Source: Fulvimarina manganoxydans
GTDB lineage: Bacteria > Pseudomonadota > Alphaproteobacteria > Rhizobiales > Rhizobiaceae
Direction: 5' to 3'
NCBI RefSeq assembly: GCF_900176465.1
Contig: NZ_FWXR01000025.1
Span: 1 to 59,839, forward strand
Length of the DNA stretch: 59,839 bases
Shown one piece after another: positions 1 to 8,341 of this stretch. The first letter of the stretch is position 1. The number at the start of each line of letters is the position of its first letter. Position numbers and translations under genes: made by a program. The notes below the pieces were generated by a model. The model made no database searches, was not told the DNA's origin, and saw nothing but the letters and a program-made list of their open reading frames with translations.

Positions 1-19
1 CATTCATGCTGGCCTCCTT
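1..19 (-). promoter_or_regulatory. Ribosome binding site and first codons of a gene leaving the left edge
   Basis: On the minus strand a strong Shine-Dalgarno AAGGAGG (complement of 13-19) is followed by 5 bases and an ATG at 7-5. A gene in the same direction as the crt operon therefore probably starts here, but only two codons lie inside the window and the product cannot be named. The stretch also has a 7-bp inverted repeat (6-12 with 24-30) that includes the start codon. The gene could be a further carotenoid gene such as crtZ or crtE, which are missing from the visible cluster, but that is only inference. Confidence 0.5.
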
Positions 20-210
20 CCAGCCAGCATGTTGAATCACAGCCCAGAGAAAAGCGGAATCCTCAGCGACTCAGTTCGATGTCATCCCGCTCTAGCATCT
101 TGGCCGGACGACCGAAGGGGATGCCCTGCTTCCGGGATCCGGCGCTGCCATGTTCTATCTATGCTCATCCGCACTGCGGAAGCACCGACCGCACCGCGCT
201 CCCAGACGAT

Positions 211-244
211 CCGACGCCCCATCCAATCGGCACGGGGTCGTCGG
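211..244. other. Hairpin-forming inverted repeat downstream of crtB
   Basis: CCGACGCCCC at 211-220 pairs with GGGG-T-CGTCGG at 234-244, a 10-bp stem with one bulged T, 22 bases past the crtB stop codon. No U-run follows on the minus strand, so it is either a weak or factor-dependent terminator or an mRNA 3'-end stabiliser for the crt transcript. The rest of 20-266 shows nothing convincing. Confidence 0.4.
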
Positions 245-266
245 AAAAGTCGAATATGTGCTGGCG

Positions 267-1301
267 TCAGGCATCGAGCCCGGCAATACGCGGGCGGGTC
301 CAGAGATCGGTGGAGCGCTGCGGAAGCGTTCGGGCTAATCTGGAGGCCGCGACGAGGCGCATGCCGTGGCCGACATGGGCGATCTTGCGCACTGCCCCCG
401 TTTTTGCCCGCGCATCGAGGGCTTGCGCCCCGCGACTCCTGAGAATGGTTCCGATCTCCCGGTAGACGCCATGGGCCGTCGCGACCGCCCATGCCGCCCG
501 AGGCGGCAGCGCGGCGAGACCGTGAAGGGCGGAAGCATAATAGCCGTCGGCGAGATCGACGAGGCGCAAGACGAGTTGTGCCAGCGTCTCGCGATGGCGC
601 GGCTCGCCCAGTTCGTCGGGCCTGATCCCCATCTCGTCCAGCCATTCGCACGGCAAATAGAGGCGCCCGGCGCGAAAATCCTCCGCGACGTCGCGGGCGA
701 TATTGGTCAATTGGAAGGCGATTCCCAGATCGCTGGCCCGATCGAGCGTTTCTGTGACCTTGGCGGTCTCGCGCTCATCCCGGCCCACCCCCATGACCAC
801 GGCCATCATAACCCCGACGACACCGGCGACATGGTAGCAATAATCGAGCGTGTCCCGCAGCGTCTCGTAGCGTCGCCCCTCTACATCCATGCGAAAACCC
901 GCAAGGTGCTGGAGCGGCAAGGCCTCCGGCAAACGATGGCGAAGCGCCACGTCGCCGATGGCGTCGAACGCCCCCTCGCCCGTATGTCGTCCCCGGATGG
1001 CCGCAAGCGTCTTGGTCTCGAGTTCGTTGAGACGCGCCTCGGCATCGATTGCGCCAACGGGCGAGCGACGCGCAAAGCCGAGAATCTGATCGTCCACGAC
1101 ATCGTCGCAATGCCGGCACCAGGCATAGAGCATCATCGCGCTCGCCCGTGTATCGGTCCCGAAGAGCCGAGCGGCGGCGGCAAAGCTCTTCGAGCCCTTG
1201 GCAATCGTCGCCTGGGCCTCAGCCGCCGCGGCGGCACGGTCAGCCTTTCCGAGAGGCAGTGCGCGAGCAAGCATGGGCGACAGCGGTTCCGCGACGCTCA
1301 T
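267..1301 (-). CDS. crtB: Phytoene synthase
   Basis: Condenses two geranylgeranyl diphosphates to phytoene, the first committed carotenoid step. The 344-residue product has both Mg-diphosphate binding motifs of squalene/phytoene synthases: the first Asp-rich motif (CDDVVDD, around residues 63-70) and the second (DVAEDFRAGRLYLP, around 200-215), plus the conserved start of the fold (GSKSFAAAARLF). Length is slightly above the usual 300-330. The ATG overlaps the crtI stop by four bases (ATGA), so the two are translationally coupled. It is the last gene of a crtX-crtY-crtI-crtB operon. The GGPP synthase gene crtE, often in such clusters, is not in the window. Confidence 0.95.
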   Translation of the reverse strand: MSVAEPLSPMLARALPLGKADRAAAAAEAQATIAKGSKSFAAAARLFGTDTRASAMMLYAWCRHCDDVVDDQILGFARRSPVGAIDAEARLNELETKTLAAIRGRHTGEGAFDAIGDVALRHRLPEALPLQHLAGFRMDVEGRRYETLRDTLDYCYHVAGVVGVMMAVVMGVGRDERETAKVTETLDRASDLGIAFQLTNIARDVAEDFRAGRLYLPCEWLDEMGIRPDELGEPRHRETLAQLVLRLVDLADGYYASALHGLAALPPRAAWAVATAHGVYREIGTILRSRGAQALDARAKTGAVRKIAHVGHGMRLVAASRLARTLPQRSTDLWTRPRIAGLDA

Positions 1302-2827
1302 GCCGATACGCGCATCGAGGCTGCGTCAGCGATCATCAGCCCCGCCGTTGCCTTGGCCGAACCGACGACGCCTGGAACGCCTGCGCCCGGATGCGTCCCT
1401 GCTCCAACGATATAAAGATTGGGGATGGCGTCGTCTCGATTATGAGGGCGGAACCAGGCGCTCTGAGTCAGGATCGGCTCCAGCGAGAAGGCCGAGCCGA
1501 GATGGGCGTTGAGTTCGGTCGTGAAGTCGTTCGGCGTGAAGGTACGGCTTGTCACCAGATCGGCCTTCAAGCCCGGAATATAGTGCTCTTCCAGATAGTC
1601 GAAGATGCGGTCGCGATAGCGGGGCCCTTCGACCGACCAGTCGATATCGGCCTGGCCGAGATGGGGGACCGGGGATAGGACGTAGAAGCTCCCCATTCCA
1701 TCGGGCGCCAGCGAGGGATCGGTGACGCACGGATTGTGCAGATAGAGAGAAAAGTCCGTGGCGAGTTCGGTGCCCCGGAAGATCTCGTCGATCAGCGGCC
1801 GATAGCGCGGGCCGAAACACACCGTGTGATGAGCAATGTCCGGCCGGTGCGTCTTGAGGCCGAAATAGATGACGAAGAGCGACATGGAAAAGCGCTTGCG
1901 CTTCAGCGCTCCGGCATATTTCGCGCCGCGCGCGGTTCGCCCGAGCAGCTTGTCATAGGTGTGAACGACATCGGCATTGGAGGCGACGAGGTCGGCCTCG
2001 AAACGGCGTCCGTCCGCGAGCTTCACGGCCTTGGCCTTGTCGTCCTCGACGACGATTTCGGCAACATCGGCCGAGGTCTCGATCCTGCCGCCGAGATCGG
2101 TGAAAAGCCGAACCAAGCCGTTGACCAAAGCCCCGGTTCCGCCGCGCGGAAAAAAGACGCCCCAGCGCCGCTCGAGAGCGTGAATCAGTGCGTAGATCGA
2201 GGAGGTGGCGAAGGGATTGCCGCCCACCAGCAGGGAATGGAAGGAAAAGGCTTGGCGCAGATGATCGTCCTCGATGAACTGCGCGACCTTGGAATAGACG
2301 CTGCGGTAGGCCTCTAGCCGGACGAGCTGTGGCCCGGCGCGAACCATGTCGCGGAAATTGAGGAACGGAACGGTGCCGAGCTTCTCATAACCTTCCCGAA
2401 AGACGTCCTTCGAATAAGCGAGGAAGCGGCGATAGCCTTCAACGTCCTTGGGGTTCAGAGCCTCGATCTGCCGATCGAGGTGCTCCTGATCGTCGGCATA
2501 GTCGAAACGGACGCCATCCTCCCAGGCTAGGCGATAAAAGGGCGCGACAGGCAGCAGTTCGACATAGTCGGCCATGGGTCGCCCGGCGACCTCGAACAAC
2601 TCTTCGAGGGCCGAGGGATCGGTAATGACCGTCGGTCCGGCATCGAAGGTGAAGCCTTCATCTTCATAGACATAGGCCCGGCCGCCCGGCTTGTCGCGAC
2701 GCTCTAGAAGGGTGGTCGAAATTCCGGCAGCCTGCAGGCGGATCGCCAGGGCAAGCCCGCCGAAACCGGCCCCGATGACGACGGCGCGGCGCCCCGTGCC
2801 GAAGGCGTTCGGTGCGATCCGGTTCAT
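1298..2827 (-). CDS. crtI: Phytoene desaturase (CrtI type)
   Basis: FAD-dependent desaturase/isomerase converting phytoene to lycopene. The 509-residue protein opens with an FAD-binding Rossmann motif (VVIGAGFGGLALAIRL, residues ~15-30) followed by the ERRDKPGGRAY motif. Near the end it carries the CrtI signature GAGTHPGAGVPGVVGSAK. The length is typical for bacterial CrtI. The ATG at 2827 follows AAGGAG by seven bases and overlaps the crtY stop as ATGA. Its own stop overlaps crtB. The three-or-more-step variant (neurosporene versus lycopene versus tetradehydrolycopene) cannot be told from sequence; the neighbouring lycopene cyclase implies lycopene. Confidence 0.95.
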   Translation of the reverse strand: MNRIAPNAFGTGRRAVVIGAGFGGLALAIRLQAAGISTTLLERRDKPGGRAYVYEDEGFTFDAGPTVITDPSALEELFEVAGRPMADYVELLPVAPFYRLAWEDGVRFDYADDQEHLDRQIEALNPKDVEGYRRFLAYSKDVFREGYEKLGTVPFLNFRDMVRAGPQLVRLEAYRSVYSKVAQFIEDDHLRQAFSFHSLLVGGNPFATSSIYALIHALERRWGVFFPRGGTGALVNGLVRLFTDLGGRIETSADVAEIVVEDDKAKAVKLADGRRFEADLVASNADVVHTYDKLLGRTARGAKYAGALKRKRFSMSLFVIYFGLKTHRPDIAHHTVCFGPRYRPLIDEIFRGTELATDFSLYLHNPCVTDPSLAPDGMGSFYVLSPVPHLGQADIDWSVEGPRYRDRIFDYLEEHYIPGLKADLVTSRTFTPNDFTTELNAHLGSAFSLEPILTQSAWFRPHNRDDAIPNLYIVGAGTHPGAGVPGVVGSAKATAGLMIADAASMRVSA

Positions 2828-4014
2828 GCATAGGCTCCTTGAGGATGGCGAGAGGCGAGAACGCGCAAGGCGCTTCGCACGCTGACCGGCGGCTTGCCGG
2901 TGAGAATACGAAGCTTGTCGCCCCGTGTCAGCCGAGCGGCGTAAAAGCGCGAGACGACCGGCTCCGGCAGACGGTAAAAATGCTCCAGAATGCGGTAACG
3001 CTCGGCCGGGTCTCCGGCGAGATAGAGGAGCCTATTGAGCATGCGGAAGAAACCGCGGTCGGCCCAGGCGTCGATCGATTGGCGGCGTGTCGCGTCGAAG
3101 AGAGCCGCATTGGAATGGTCCGGCAGCGTGGCAATTCTGTCGGCGAGATGGACTGCATCGGGAAGCGAATAGCCTGTCGTCGGGTGGAACAGGGCCGCCG
3201 AAAGGCCGCTCGCCGGGAGCCCTTCGCGATCGGCCCAGAAGGCGTCGATGTCGCCCGAAAGCGCAATGGGCAGAACGCCCTCCTCTTCCCGCACGAGATC
3301 ACCTTCAAGCCAGCCATGATCGCGCCGGTAAAGGTCGATCTTGGCGCGCGAGCCGTCCCGGTCTAGCGCGGCGGCGTCCGCATAATAGGTGTCTTCGATC
3401 AGAAGGCGTGTCGGCGTCAGCGGCAGCACATAGACGAAGCGATAGCCGTCGTCCTGGGGAACCGTCGCATCCATGATGGTCGGCTCGGCGACGCCATGGG
3501 GAGCGGCAAGCTCGATTTCCTGGCCTAGAAACTTCTGGAAGCCGAGGCTGAGATGGGGCCCCGGCCGATAGCCGCGACCATCGAGCGCCGCGCGCGCGCG
3601 AATCTGCGCTCCATCCTGAAGGACGAGACGCGTCTCCTCGCCTTCGCGCTCCACGGCTTCGACGGAGGACGACGTCTGCACCCGATCGCCGAAACGCTCG
3701 TTCAAAAGCGCGCGAAAGCGCTCCGAAGAGACGCTGAGATAGGCCGACGAGAGACGCCTGTGACGGTTTGGGAAGCGAACAAGGTTGCGGTCCCAGCGAT
3801 AGGTGACGAAGGGCGCGAACCAGCGTAGCTCGTCTGGCGTCAGATCCTCTCCATGAAAAGACCAGGTATGATTGCCGCCCAGCTCGGGCCCGGCTTCCAG
3901 GAGCACGAAGGAAAGCTCTGGTCGCAGTTCGGCGAGCCGCCAGGCGACGAGGCCATTGGCGAGCCCTCCCCCGATCAAGGCGATATCGACCGGGCGGTCG
4001 GTCGTCTTGCTCAC
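2824..4014 (-). CDS. crtY: Lycopene beta-cyclase
   Basis: Cyclises the psi ends of lycopene to beta-carotene. It begins with a dinucleotide-binding motif (IALIGGGLANGLVAWRL), then has the CrtY GGNHTWSFH motif near residue 47 and the LIEDTYYAD motif around residue 210, both typical of the bacterial CrtY family. I place the start at GTG 4014, giving 396 residues. It forms a GTGA overlap with the crtX stop, has AAGGA eight bases upstream, and matches the 4-base coupling of every other junction in this operon. An upstream ATG at 4053 would add 13 residues and overlap crtX by 43 bases, which is less likely. Confidence 0.93.
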   Translation of the reverse strand: MSKTTDRPVDIALIGGGLANGLVAWRLAELRPELSFVLLEAGPELGGNHTWSFHGEDLTPDELRWFAPFVTYRWDRNLVRFPNRHRRLSSAYLSVSSERFRALLNERFGDRVQTSSSVEAVEREGEETRLVLQDGAQIRARAALDGRGYRPGPHLSLGFQKFLGQEIELAAPHGVAEPTIMDATVPQDDGYRFVYVLPLTPTRLLIEDTYYADAAALDRDGSRAKIDLYRRDHGWLEGDLVREEEGVLPIALSGDIDAFWADREGLPASGLSAALFHPTTGYSLPDAVHLADRIATLPDHSNAALFDATRRQSIDAWADRGFFRMLNRLLYLAGDPAERYRILEHFYRLPEPVVSRFYAARLTRGDKLRILTGKPPVSVRSALRVLASRHPQGAYA

Positions 4015-5324
4015 GCCACCAATCCTTGCAAACTCGTCTCCTTGTTCTGCCACCTCGAAGACCCGCTCAAAGCGGCCTCGGCAATGTCCGCTGCCATGAC
4101 CGCGCCACCGGAGGCGCGGATTGGGCCGGCCATTCGACCAGCTGCTTTCCTGTAGCTATCTTCGCAGAGAAGCGCCTCAAGGGCACGGGCGAGTTTGCGG
4201 CGAGACAGAAGGACGCGGGGCAGCTTCAACCCGACCCCGTGATGGACGATGCGCGCCGCAATGCCGGGCTGATCGAAGGCAATGGGAAGAGCGAGAAGCG
4301 GCTTCCCGTCACGCAGGGCATCAAGGACCGTGTTCATGCCCGCATGGGTCACACAGACATCGGCCAGTGACAACGCGCTCGCCTGATCGACAAAATCGGC
4401 CACATGATCGGCCTCGAGCGAGGCTGCCTGCCGTTCGGTCAGCCGGCCGCAATGGGCGACGATCGTGGCTGCGCCGAGATCGCGCGCCGCGGCCACGATG
4501 GATTTCAGGAGGCGATGTCGATGCCCTTGCAGCGTTCCGAGGCTGACATAAACGACGGGCCGGCCAGCGCTGTGCTCCGGCAAGACGATCGGCGCAGGGG
4601 CCGTCGCCGCCGGGCGCCAGCGCCTGCGGATCGGGCCGACCCCATGACGGATCGACGAATATCCGCGCGGAAAATCGAACGCCTCGACGAGTTGCGAGAC
4701 CTGCGCGCTCGTCGAAAGGCAGTCGGCGAGCTCGGAGCGAATTGGAAGACCAAGCTCGCGACAGGCCGTCTCGATCGCTCGGCCTTGATGTTTCAGAAGC
4801 CGGCGCGCGACCAACTCGCCGCCGCGATTGCGACCGAGACCCTCATCGCTCGGATCGTAGCGCCAGCCAAGAAAGGGAAGCGGAACGCTCTCGTCGCGAT
4901 GCATCGGCAGCGCGGCAGCGAGCGACAGAAGCGGCAAGCCAAGCGCCTCGGCAATGAGACCGGCCGCGGGCTCCGTCTGATCGCCGATGACCGCGTCGCA
5001 GCCGAGGCGGTCCAGAAGACGCGGCGCGCAACGAGAGAGAGCGCCGGTCGCCTCGGCGCCGACCGCAATGGTCCGGAACAAAGCGAGCGGACCATCTCGG
5101 CTCGCCGCATCGACCATCCGCTCGGCAAGCCCCGCGCTCGGACCCTCGGCGCCATATTCGATAAGGCCGACACCCTCCGGCAGATCCTTCGAGAGGTGCC
5201 GGCCAGCCCCTTCCGGCAGGACAAAGCTTGCGCGATGACCACGCGAGACGAGCTCTTCGGCAACCGCTTCGAAGACCCGGAGATGGCTGAAGAGCGGCAG
5301 CGTGATCAATGCGAAATGCGCCAT
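4011..5324 (-). CDS. crtX: Zeaxanthin glucosyltransferase (UGT superfamily)
   Basis: Probably transfers glucose from UDP-glucose to the hydroxyls of zeaxanthin or a related xanthophyll. The 437-residue protein has the GT1 fold: an N-terminal LPLFSHLRVFEAVAEEL acceptor segment and the C-terminal UGT nucleotide-sugar signature (DVCVTHAGMNTVLDAL through PIAFDQP, about residues 330-365). It is first in the crtX-Y-I-B order known from Pantoea/Erwinia zeaxanthin-glucoside clusters. The start ATG at 5324 has AGAGG seven bases upstream; a GTG 18 bases earlier is possible. The acceptor needs CrtZ hydroxylation, and crtZ is not seen here, so the substrate assignment rests on family and context. Confidence 0.87.
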   Translation of the reverse strand: MAHFALITLPLFSHLRVFEAVAEELVSRGHRASFVLPEGAGRHLSKDLPEGVGLIEYGAEGPSAGLAERMVDAASRDGPLALFRTIAVGAEATGALSRCAPRLLDRLGCDAVIGDQTEPAAGLIAEALGLPLLSLAAALPMHRDESVPLPFLGWRYDPSDEGLGRNRGGELVARRLLKHQGRAIETACRELGLPIRSELADCLSTSAQVSQLVEAFDFPRGYSSIRHGVGPIRRRWRPAATAPAPIVLPEHSAGRPVVYVSLGTLQGHRHRLLKSIVAAARDLGAATIVAHCGRLTERQAASLEADHVADFVDQASALSLADVCVTHAGMNTVLDALRDGKPLLALPIAFDQPGIAARIVHHGVGLKLPRVLLSRRKLARALEALLCEDSYRKAAGRMAGPIRASGGAVMAADIAEAALSGSSRWQNKETSLQGLVA

Positions 5325-5588
5325 GGTCGGGCCTCTGGCCACTCCTCTTCCTCGGGTCTTCCGTACCCATGCGACGCCGTGGCGGCATCATGCGAAGGTT
5401 TTCCGTTGCATGATAACTGCCGATATCGTTACGCGTTCAACCGCTTCGCGAAAACCGCTGATCGCATCTTTGCCCGGCGCGGCGCCACAGATACGAAACA
5501 TCTTCCCCGCCCTGCCCGAGGTCGACCGCATCGCGCATCGACAAAGCTAGGCGCGCGGGACCTTTCAGCCCTCCCAAAACCCTTTTGT

Positions 5589-5611
5589 CCACAGACCTTT
5601 TTGGTCTATGG
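5589..5611 (+). promoter_or_regulatory. Inverted repeat covering the MFS gene start codon
   Basis: CCA-C-AGACC, TTTTT, GGTCT-A-TGG forms a 9-bp dyad with one mismatch, whose right arm contains the ATG at 5608. It sits in the 283-bp divergent spacer between crtX and the exporter. As RNA it would hide the start codon; as DNA it could be an operator. It may instead mean that translation starts downstream, for example at the TTG near 5653. No clear -35/-10 pair was recognised in the spacer. Confidence 0.4.
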
Positions 5612-6933
5612 CCAAATATCCCGCCTCTGGGCTTCTCAAGAAGGCCACTTCCTTGACCGATGCTGCTTCCGGATCGACCGGATCGAAACCGGCCCCCCAG
5701 GTCGGGCCTGAGCCGGACGACGATCGTTTCGCCGCTTTTAGAAATCCGCGCTTTCTTCGCTACTGGTTGGCGCGATTCTTCGCGACGTTTGCCACTCAGA
5801 TCGTCATCGTCGCAGTCGGCTGGCAGATCTACGATCTAACCCGAGATCCGTTGGATCTCGGACTTGTCGGCCTTTGCCAGTTCATGCCTTCCCTGCTCCT
5901 CGTCCTCGTGACGGGCGTTGCCGCGGACCGCTATTCGCGGCGCTGGATCATGGGCGTCTCGACGCTGATCGAGGCGAGCGGATCGTTGGGTCTGCTGCTT
6001 CTGACCTGGCATGGGCTTGCCTCCCCGCTTCCCGTCTTCGCCATTCTGATCGCCTTCGGCGTCGCCCGCGCCTTTTTCGGCCCGGCGTCTCAGTCGCTCG
6101 TGGTCAATCTGGTGACGCGTCAGGAACTCGCCAACGCGATCGCCTGGAATTCCTCGTCCTGGCAGATCGCGGCGATCGTCGGCCCAGTCGCAGGAGGCCT
6201 GCTTTACGGGCTGTCGGCCCTTGCCGCCTATGGCGCCGGCGTGCTGCTCTTTCTCGCCGCCACCGTCCTTGTCCTATCGATCCGCGCCCCGGCCCAACGC
6301 ACGTCGCGCGAACCTGCCAGCCTCGAAACAGTGGTCGCAGGATTTCGATATATCTGGAGGGAGAAAGTGGTGCTCGGCGCCATCTCGCTCGACCTCTTCG
6401 CCGTTCTCCTCGGTGGCGCGGTCGCATTGATGCCGGTCTATGCGCGCGACGTTTTGGCAGTTGGTCCTTGGGGACTTGGCCTCTTGCGCGCCGCGCCCGG
6501 CATCGGCGCCGTGGCGACGGCGATCTATCTCGCGGCCCATCCGATCCGAAACCATGCGGGCGCACTGATGTTCGGTTTCGTCGCCCTGTTCGGCGCCTTT
6601 ACCGTCGTCTTCGGCTTATCTTCTGCTCCGTGGCTCTCGATCGTCGCGCTGATCCTTATGGGCGCCTCGGACATGATCTCGGTCTATATCCGCGAGACCC
6701 TGCTTCAGCTCTGGACGCCGGACGAGGTGCGCGGACGCGTCAATGCGGTGAACATGGTGTTTGTCGGCGCCTCGAACGAACTCGGCGAATTCCGCGCCGG
6801 CACCATGGCCGCCATCATCGGAGCGGTTCCGGCCGTCGTGATCGGCGGTTGTGCGACGATCGGCATTGCAGGCCTCTGGGCCTATCTCTTCCCCGATCTT
6901 CGCAAGGCGAAACATCTCGCCGCCCGGGATTGA
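5608..6933 (+). CDS. MFS transporter of the EntS / DUF894 type
   Basis: A 441-residue major facilitator protein with about 12 hydrophobic segments. The family core starts near residue 35 with AAFRNPRFLRYWLARFFATFATQI. The loop between TM2 and TM3 has the MFS A-motif variant GVAADRYSRRWIMG (around residue 110). This subgroup includes the enterobactin exporter EntS and similar efflux proteins; the substrate here is unknown. It is divergent from crtX, so co-regulation with pigment synthesis is possible but unproven. The first ~30 residues are polar and poorly conserved in type, no good Shine-Dalgarno precedes the ATG, and a hairpin covers it, so the true start may lie 40-50 bases further in. Confidence 0.85.
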   Translation: MAKYPASGLLKKATSLTDAASGSTGSKPAPQVGPEPDDDRFAAFRNPRFLRYWLARFFATFATQIVIVAVGWQIYDLTRDPLDLGLVGLCQFMPSLLLVLVTGVAADRYSRRWIMGVSTLIEASGSLGLLLLTWHGLASPLPVFAILIAFGVARAFFGPASQSLVVNLVTRQELANAIAWNSSSWQIAAIVGPVAGGLLYGLSALAAYGAGVLLFLAATVLVLSIRAPAQRTSREPASLETVVAGFRYIWREKVVLGAISLDLFAVLLGGAVALMPVYARDVLAVGPWGLGLLRAAPGIGAVATAIYLAAHPIRNHAGALMFGFVALFGAFTVVFGLSSAPWLSIVALILMGASDMISVYIRETLLQLWTPDEVRGRVNAVNMVFVGASNELGEFRAGTMAAIIGAVPAVVIGGCATIGIAGLWAYLFPDLRKAKHLAARD

Positions 6934-6968
6934 GAGAAAGGTCAGACCCGCAAGGTGAGCGGCTTCGA

Positions 6969-7772
6969 TCAGCCGCTCGCCTCAAACGGCTCGCCGAAAA
7001 CTCGGGTCAGGAAGGCATCCAGCCAACGCCGCACCGGCGCATCATAGATCGCACGACCGTGGAAATGGTGCTTGCGAGCCTGGGCTCCGGGAAGAGCCAA
7101 GCGCTCATGGCCGCGCGTCGTCCAGCGGTGAAGCATAGCGAGGGTCAGTTCAGCGTGGAACTGGACGCCATAAGCCCGCTCGCCATAGCGAAAGGCTTGG
7201 TTCGGATACCAATCACCTTCCGCCAGAAGCTCCGCGCTTCTCGGCAACTCGAAGCCTTCGCGATGCCACTGATAGACCATATCGGGCCAATGTGGCAGGA
7301 AACGCCGCCCGTTCACCGTCGCCTTCAGCGGATAATAGCCGATCTCGGCATACCCCTCCGGATGCGGCGCCACGTCAGCACCAAGATGCTTGGCCAGCAT
7401 CTGAGCGCCAAGGCATATGCCGAGAAAAGGTCGATCTTCCTTCAGCGGAATATCGATCCAGCCGAGCTCTTGGCGAATGTAATCGTCCGTATCGTTGGCA
7501 CTGGGCGGCCCGCCAAAGACGATCGCGCCGCGATGGCCTTCGAGCGTTTCAGGAAGAGCATGGCCCAGCACAGGCCGGCGGATATCGAGCTTCAGGCCAT
7601 GAGCTTCAAGCACCTGGCCGACCCGGCCCGGCGTCGAGTTCTCCTGATGGAGCACGACCAGCATCGGCCGGTCATCCTTGGACGCATCCAGACGATAGCG
7701 CGTCGATTTCAGACCTCGCTCGATTGTCTCCAAGGCGCTCGGCGCGTCTGCCTCGCTTGCAAAATGATCCAT
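6969..7772 (-). CDS. Class I glutamine amidotransferase-like protein
   Basis: A 267-residue GATase1 (GMP synthase glutaminase-like) domain. The catalytic triad is visible: Cys120 in the nucleophile elbow GICLGAQ, and His206 and Glu208 in VQFHAEL. Such stand-alone proteins (often annotated GuaA-like or gamma-glutamyl-hydrolase-like) hydrolyse glutamine or gamma-glutamyl compounds; the acceptor is unknown. It lies 6 bases after the TerB-like gene and likely shares its transcript. The annotated ATG gives about 36 N-terminal residues of unusual composition. A second ATG at 7664 (MLVVLHQ) with AAGGA upstream matches the family start better, so the real protein may be 231 residues. Confidence 0.85.
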   Translation of the reverse strand: MDHFASEADAPSALETIERGLKSTRYRLDASKDDRPMLVVLHQENSTPGRVGQVLEAHGLKLDIRRPVLGHALPETLEGHRGAIVFGGPPSANDTDDYIRQELGWIDIPLKEDRPFLGICLGAQMLAKHLGADVAPHPEGYAEIGYYPLKATVNGRRFLPHWPDMVYQWHREGFELPRSAELLAEGDWYPNQAFRYGERAYGVQFHAELTLAMLHRWTTRGHERLALPGAQARKHHFHGRAIYDAPVRRWLDAFLTRVFGEPFEASG

Positions 7773-7778
7773 TCGTCG

Positions 7779-8252
7779 TCAGTCCGCTGTTCGCCCTGCG
7801 ACCGCCCGCTTGCGGAGCATCCGGTCCCGGGTCGAGACGCCGAGCAGATCGGATACGCGCCAGATCACATTGTCCTCCAGCTCGTGAACCTGCCCGTCGG
7901 CGAAGGTGACCTCCCATAACTCTTCAACAAAACGGATGCGGGCCGCTTCGTCCAGTCGGGTCTTCAAGAGAGATGTAAAGCGATAGAGATCGACCGCCTC
8001 GTCATTGGCGGCACGGCCGGCCTCGGCGACACGCTCGGCTTCGGCGGAGGAAAGCCCGTAATCGCTGACGAGAACGCCGATCAGGCGCTTGCGCTCCTCC
8101 TCGGTCACCACCCCGTCAGCATCAATGACATGGAAGAGCAGCGCCGCCACAGCCAGGATCAGCTCGTCGGGCCCCTCGTCTTGAACGGGACGAGGTTCGC
8201 CCGCAATCTGCCGCATGACCGATCTCAGCCCATCGAACAGGGACGATGCCAT
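7779..8252 (-). CDS. TerB-family (COG4103) protein
   Basis: A 157-residue all-helical protein matching the uncharacterised TerB-like family by the pattern LFHVIDADGVVTEEERKRL near residue 40 and the second acidic motif TFADGQVHELEDNVI near residue 115. The two acidic repeats resemble the metal-binding helices of TerB tellurite-resistance proteins. Members in Hyphomicrobiales are widespread, and no tellurite function is established. It precedes the amidotransferase gene with a 6-base gap. It is followed upstream by an 89-bp spacer to hemY containing an 8-bp inverted repeat (8275-8282 with 8300-8307), which may help end the heme-operon transcript. Confidence 0.85.
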   Translation of the reverse strand: MASSLFDGLRSVMRQIAGEPRPVQDEGPDELILAVAALLFHVIDADGVVTEEERKRLIGVLVSDYGLSSAEAERVAEAGRAANDEAVDLYRFTSLLKTRLDEAARIRFVEELWEVTFADGQVHELEDNVIWRVSDLLGVSTRDRMLRKRAVAGRTAD

Positions 8253-8341
8253 GAGGGCTTCTCCTCAATCTGACGACCCGGCCAGCGGATGATGTCGCAG
8301 CCGGGTCCGCCTCATTGTTTCAAGCGAAGGAAACTGAACCG

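Noticed and set aside
366-1415. 349-residue plus-strand open frame opposite crtB
   Set aside because: Antisense to a clear phytoene synthase with both Asp motifs; the translation has no domain and the frame reflects GC-rich codon bias on the other strand.
6957-6978. GAGCGGC/GCCGCTC hairpin between the MFS and amidotransferase genes
   Set aside because: The stem overlaps the amidotransferase stop codon and has no U-run on either strand, so I did not call it a terminator.
5874-7919. 681-residue plus-strand open frame across the MFS gene and opposite the amidotransferase
   Set aside because: Its first half is the MFS gene read in another frame (Arg-rich nonsense), and its second half is antisense to a glutaminase with an intact Cys-His-Glu triad.
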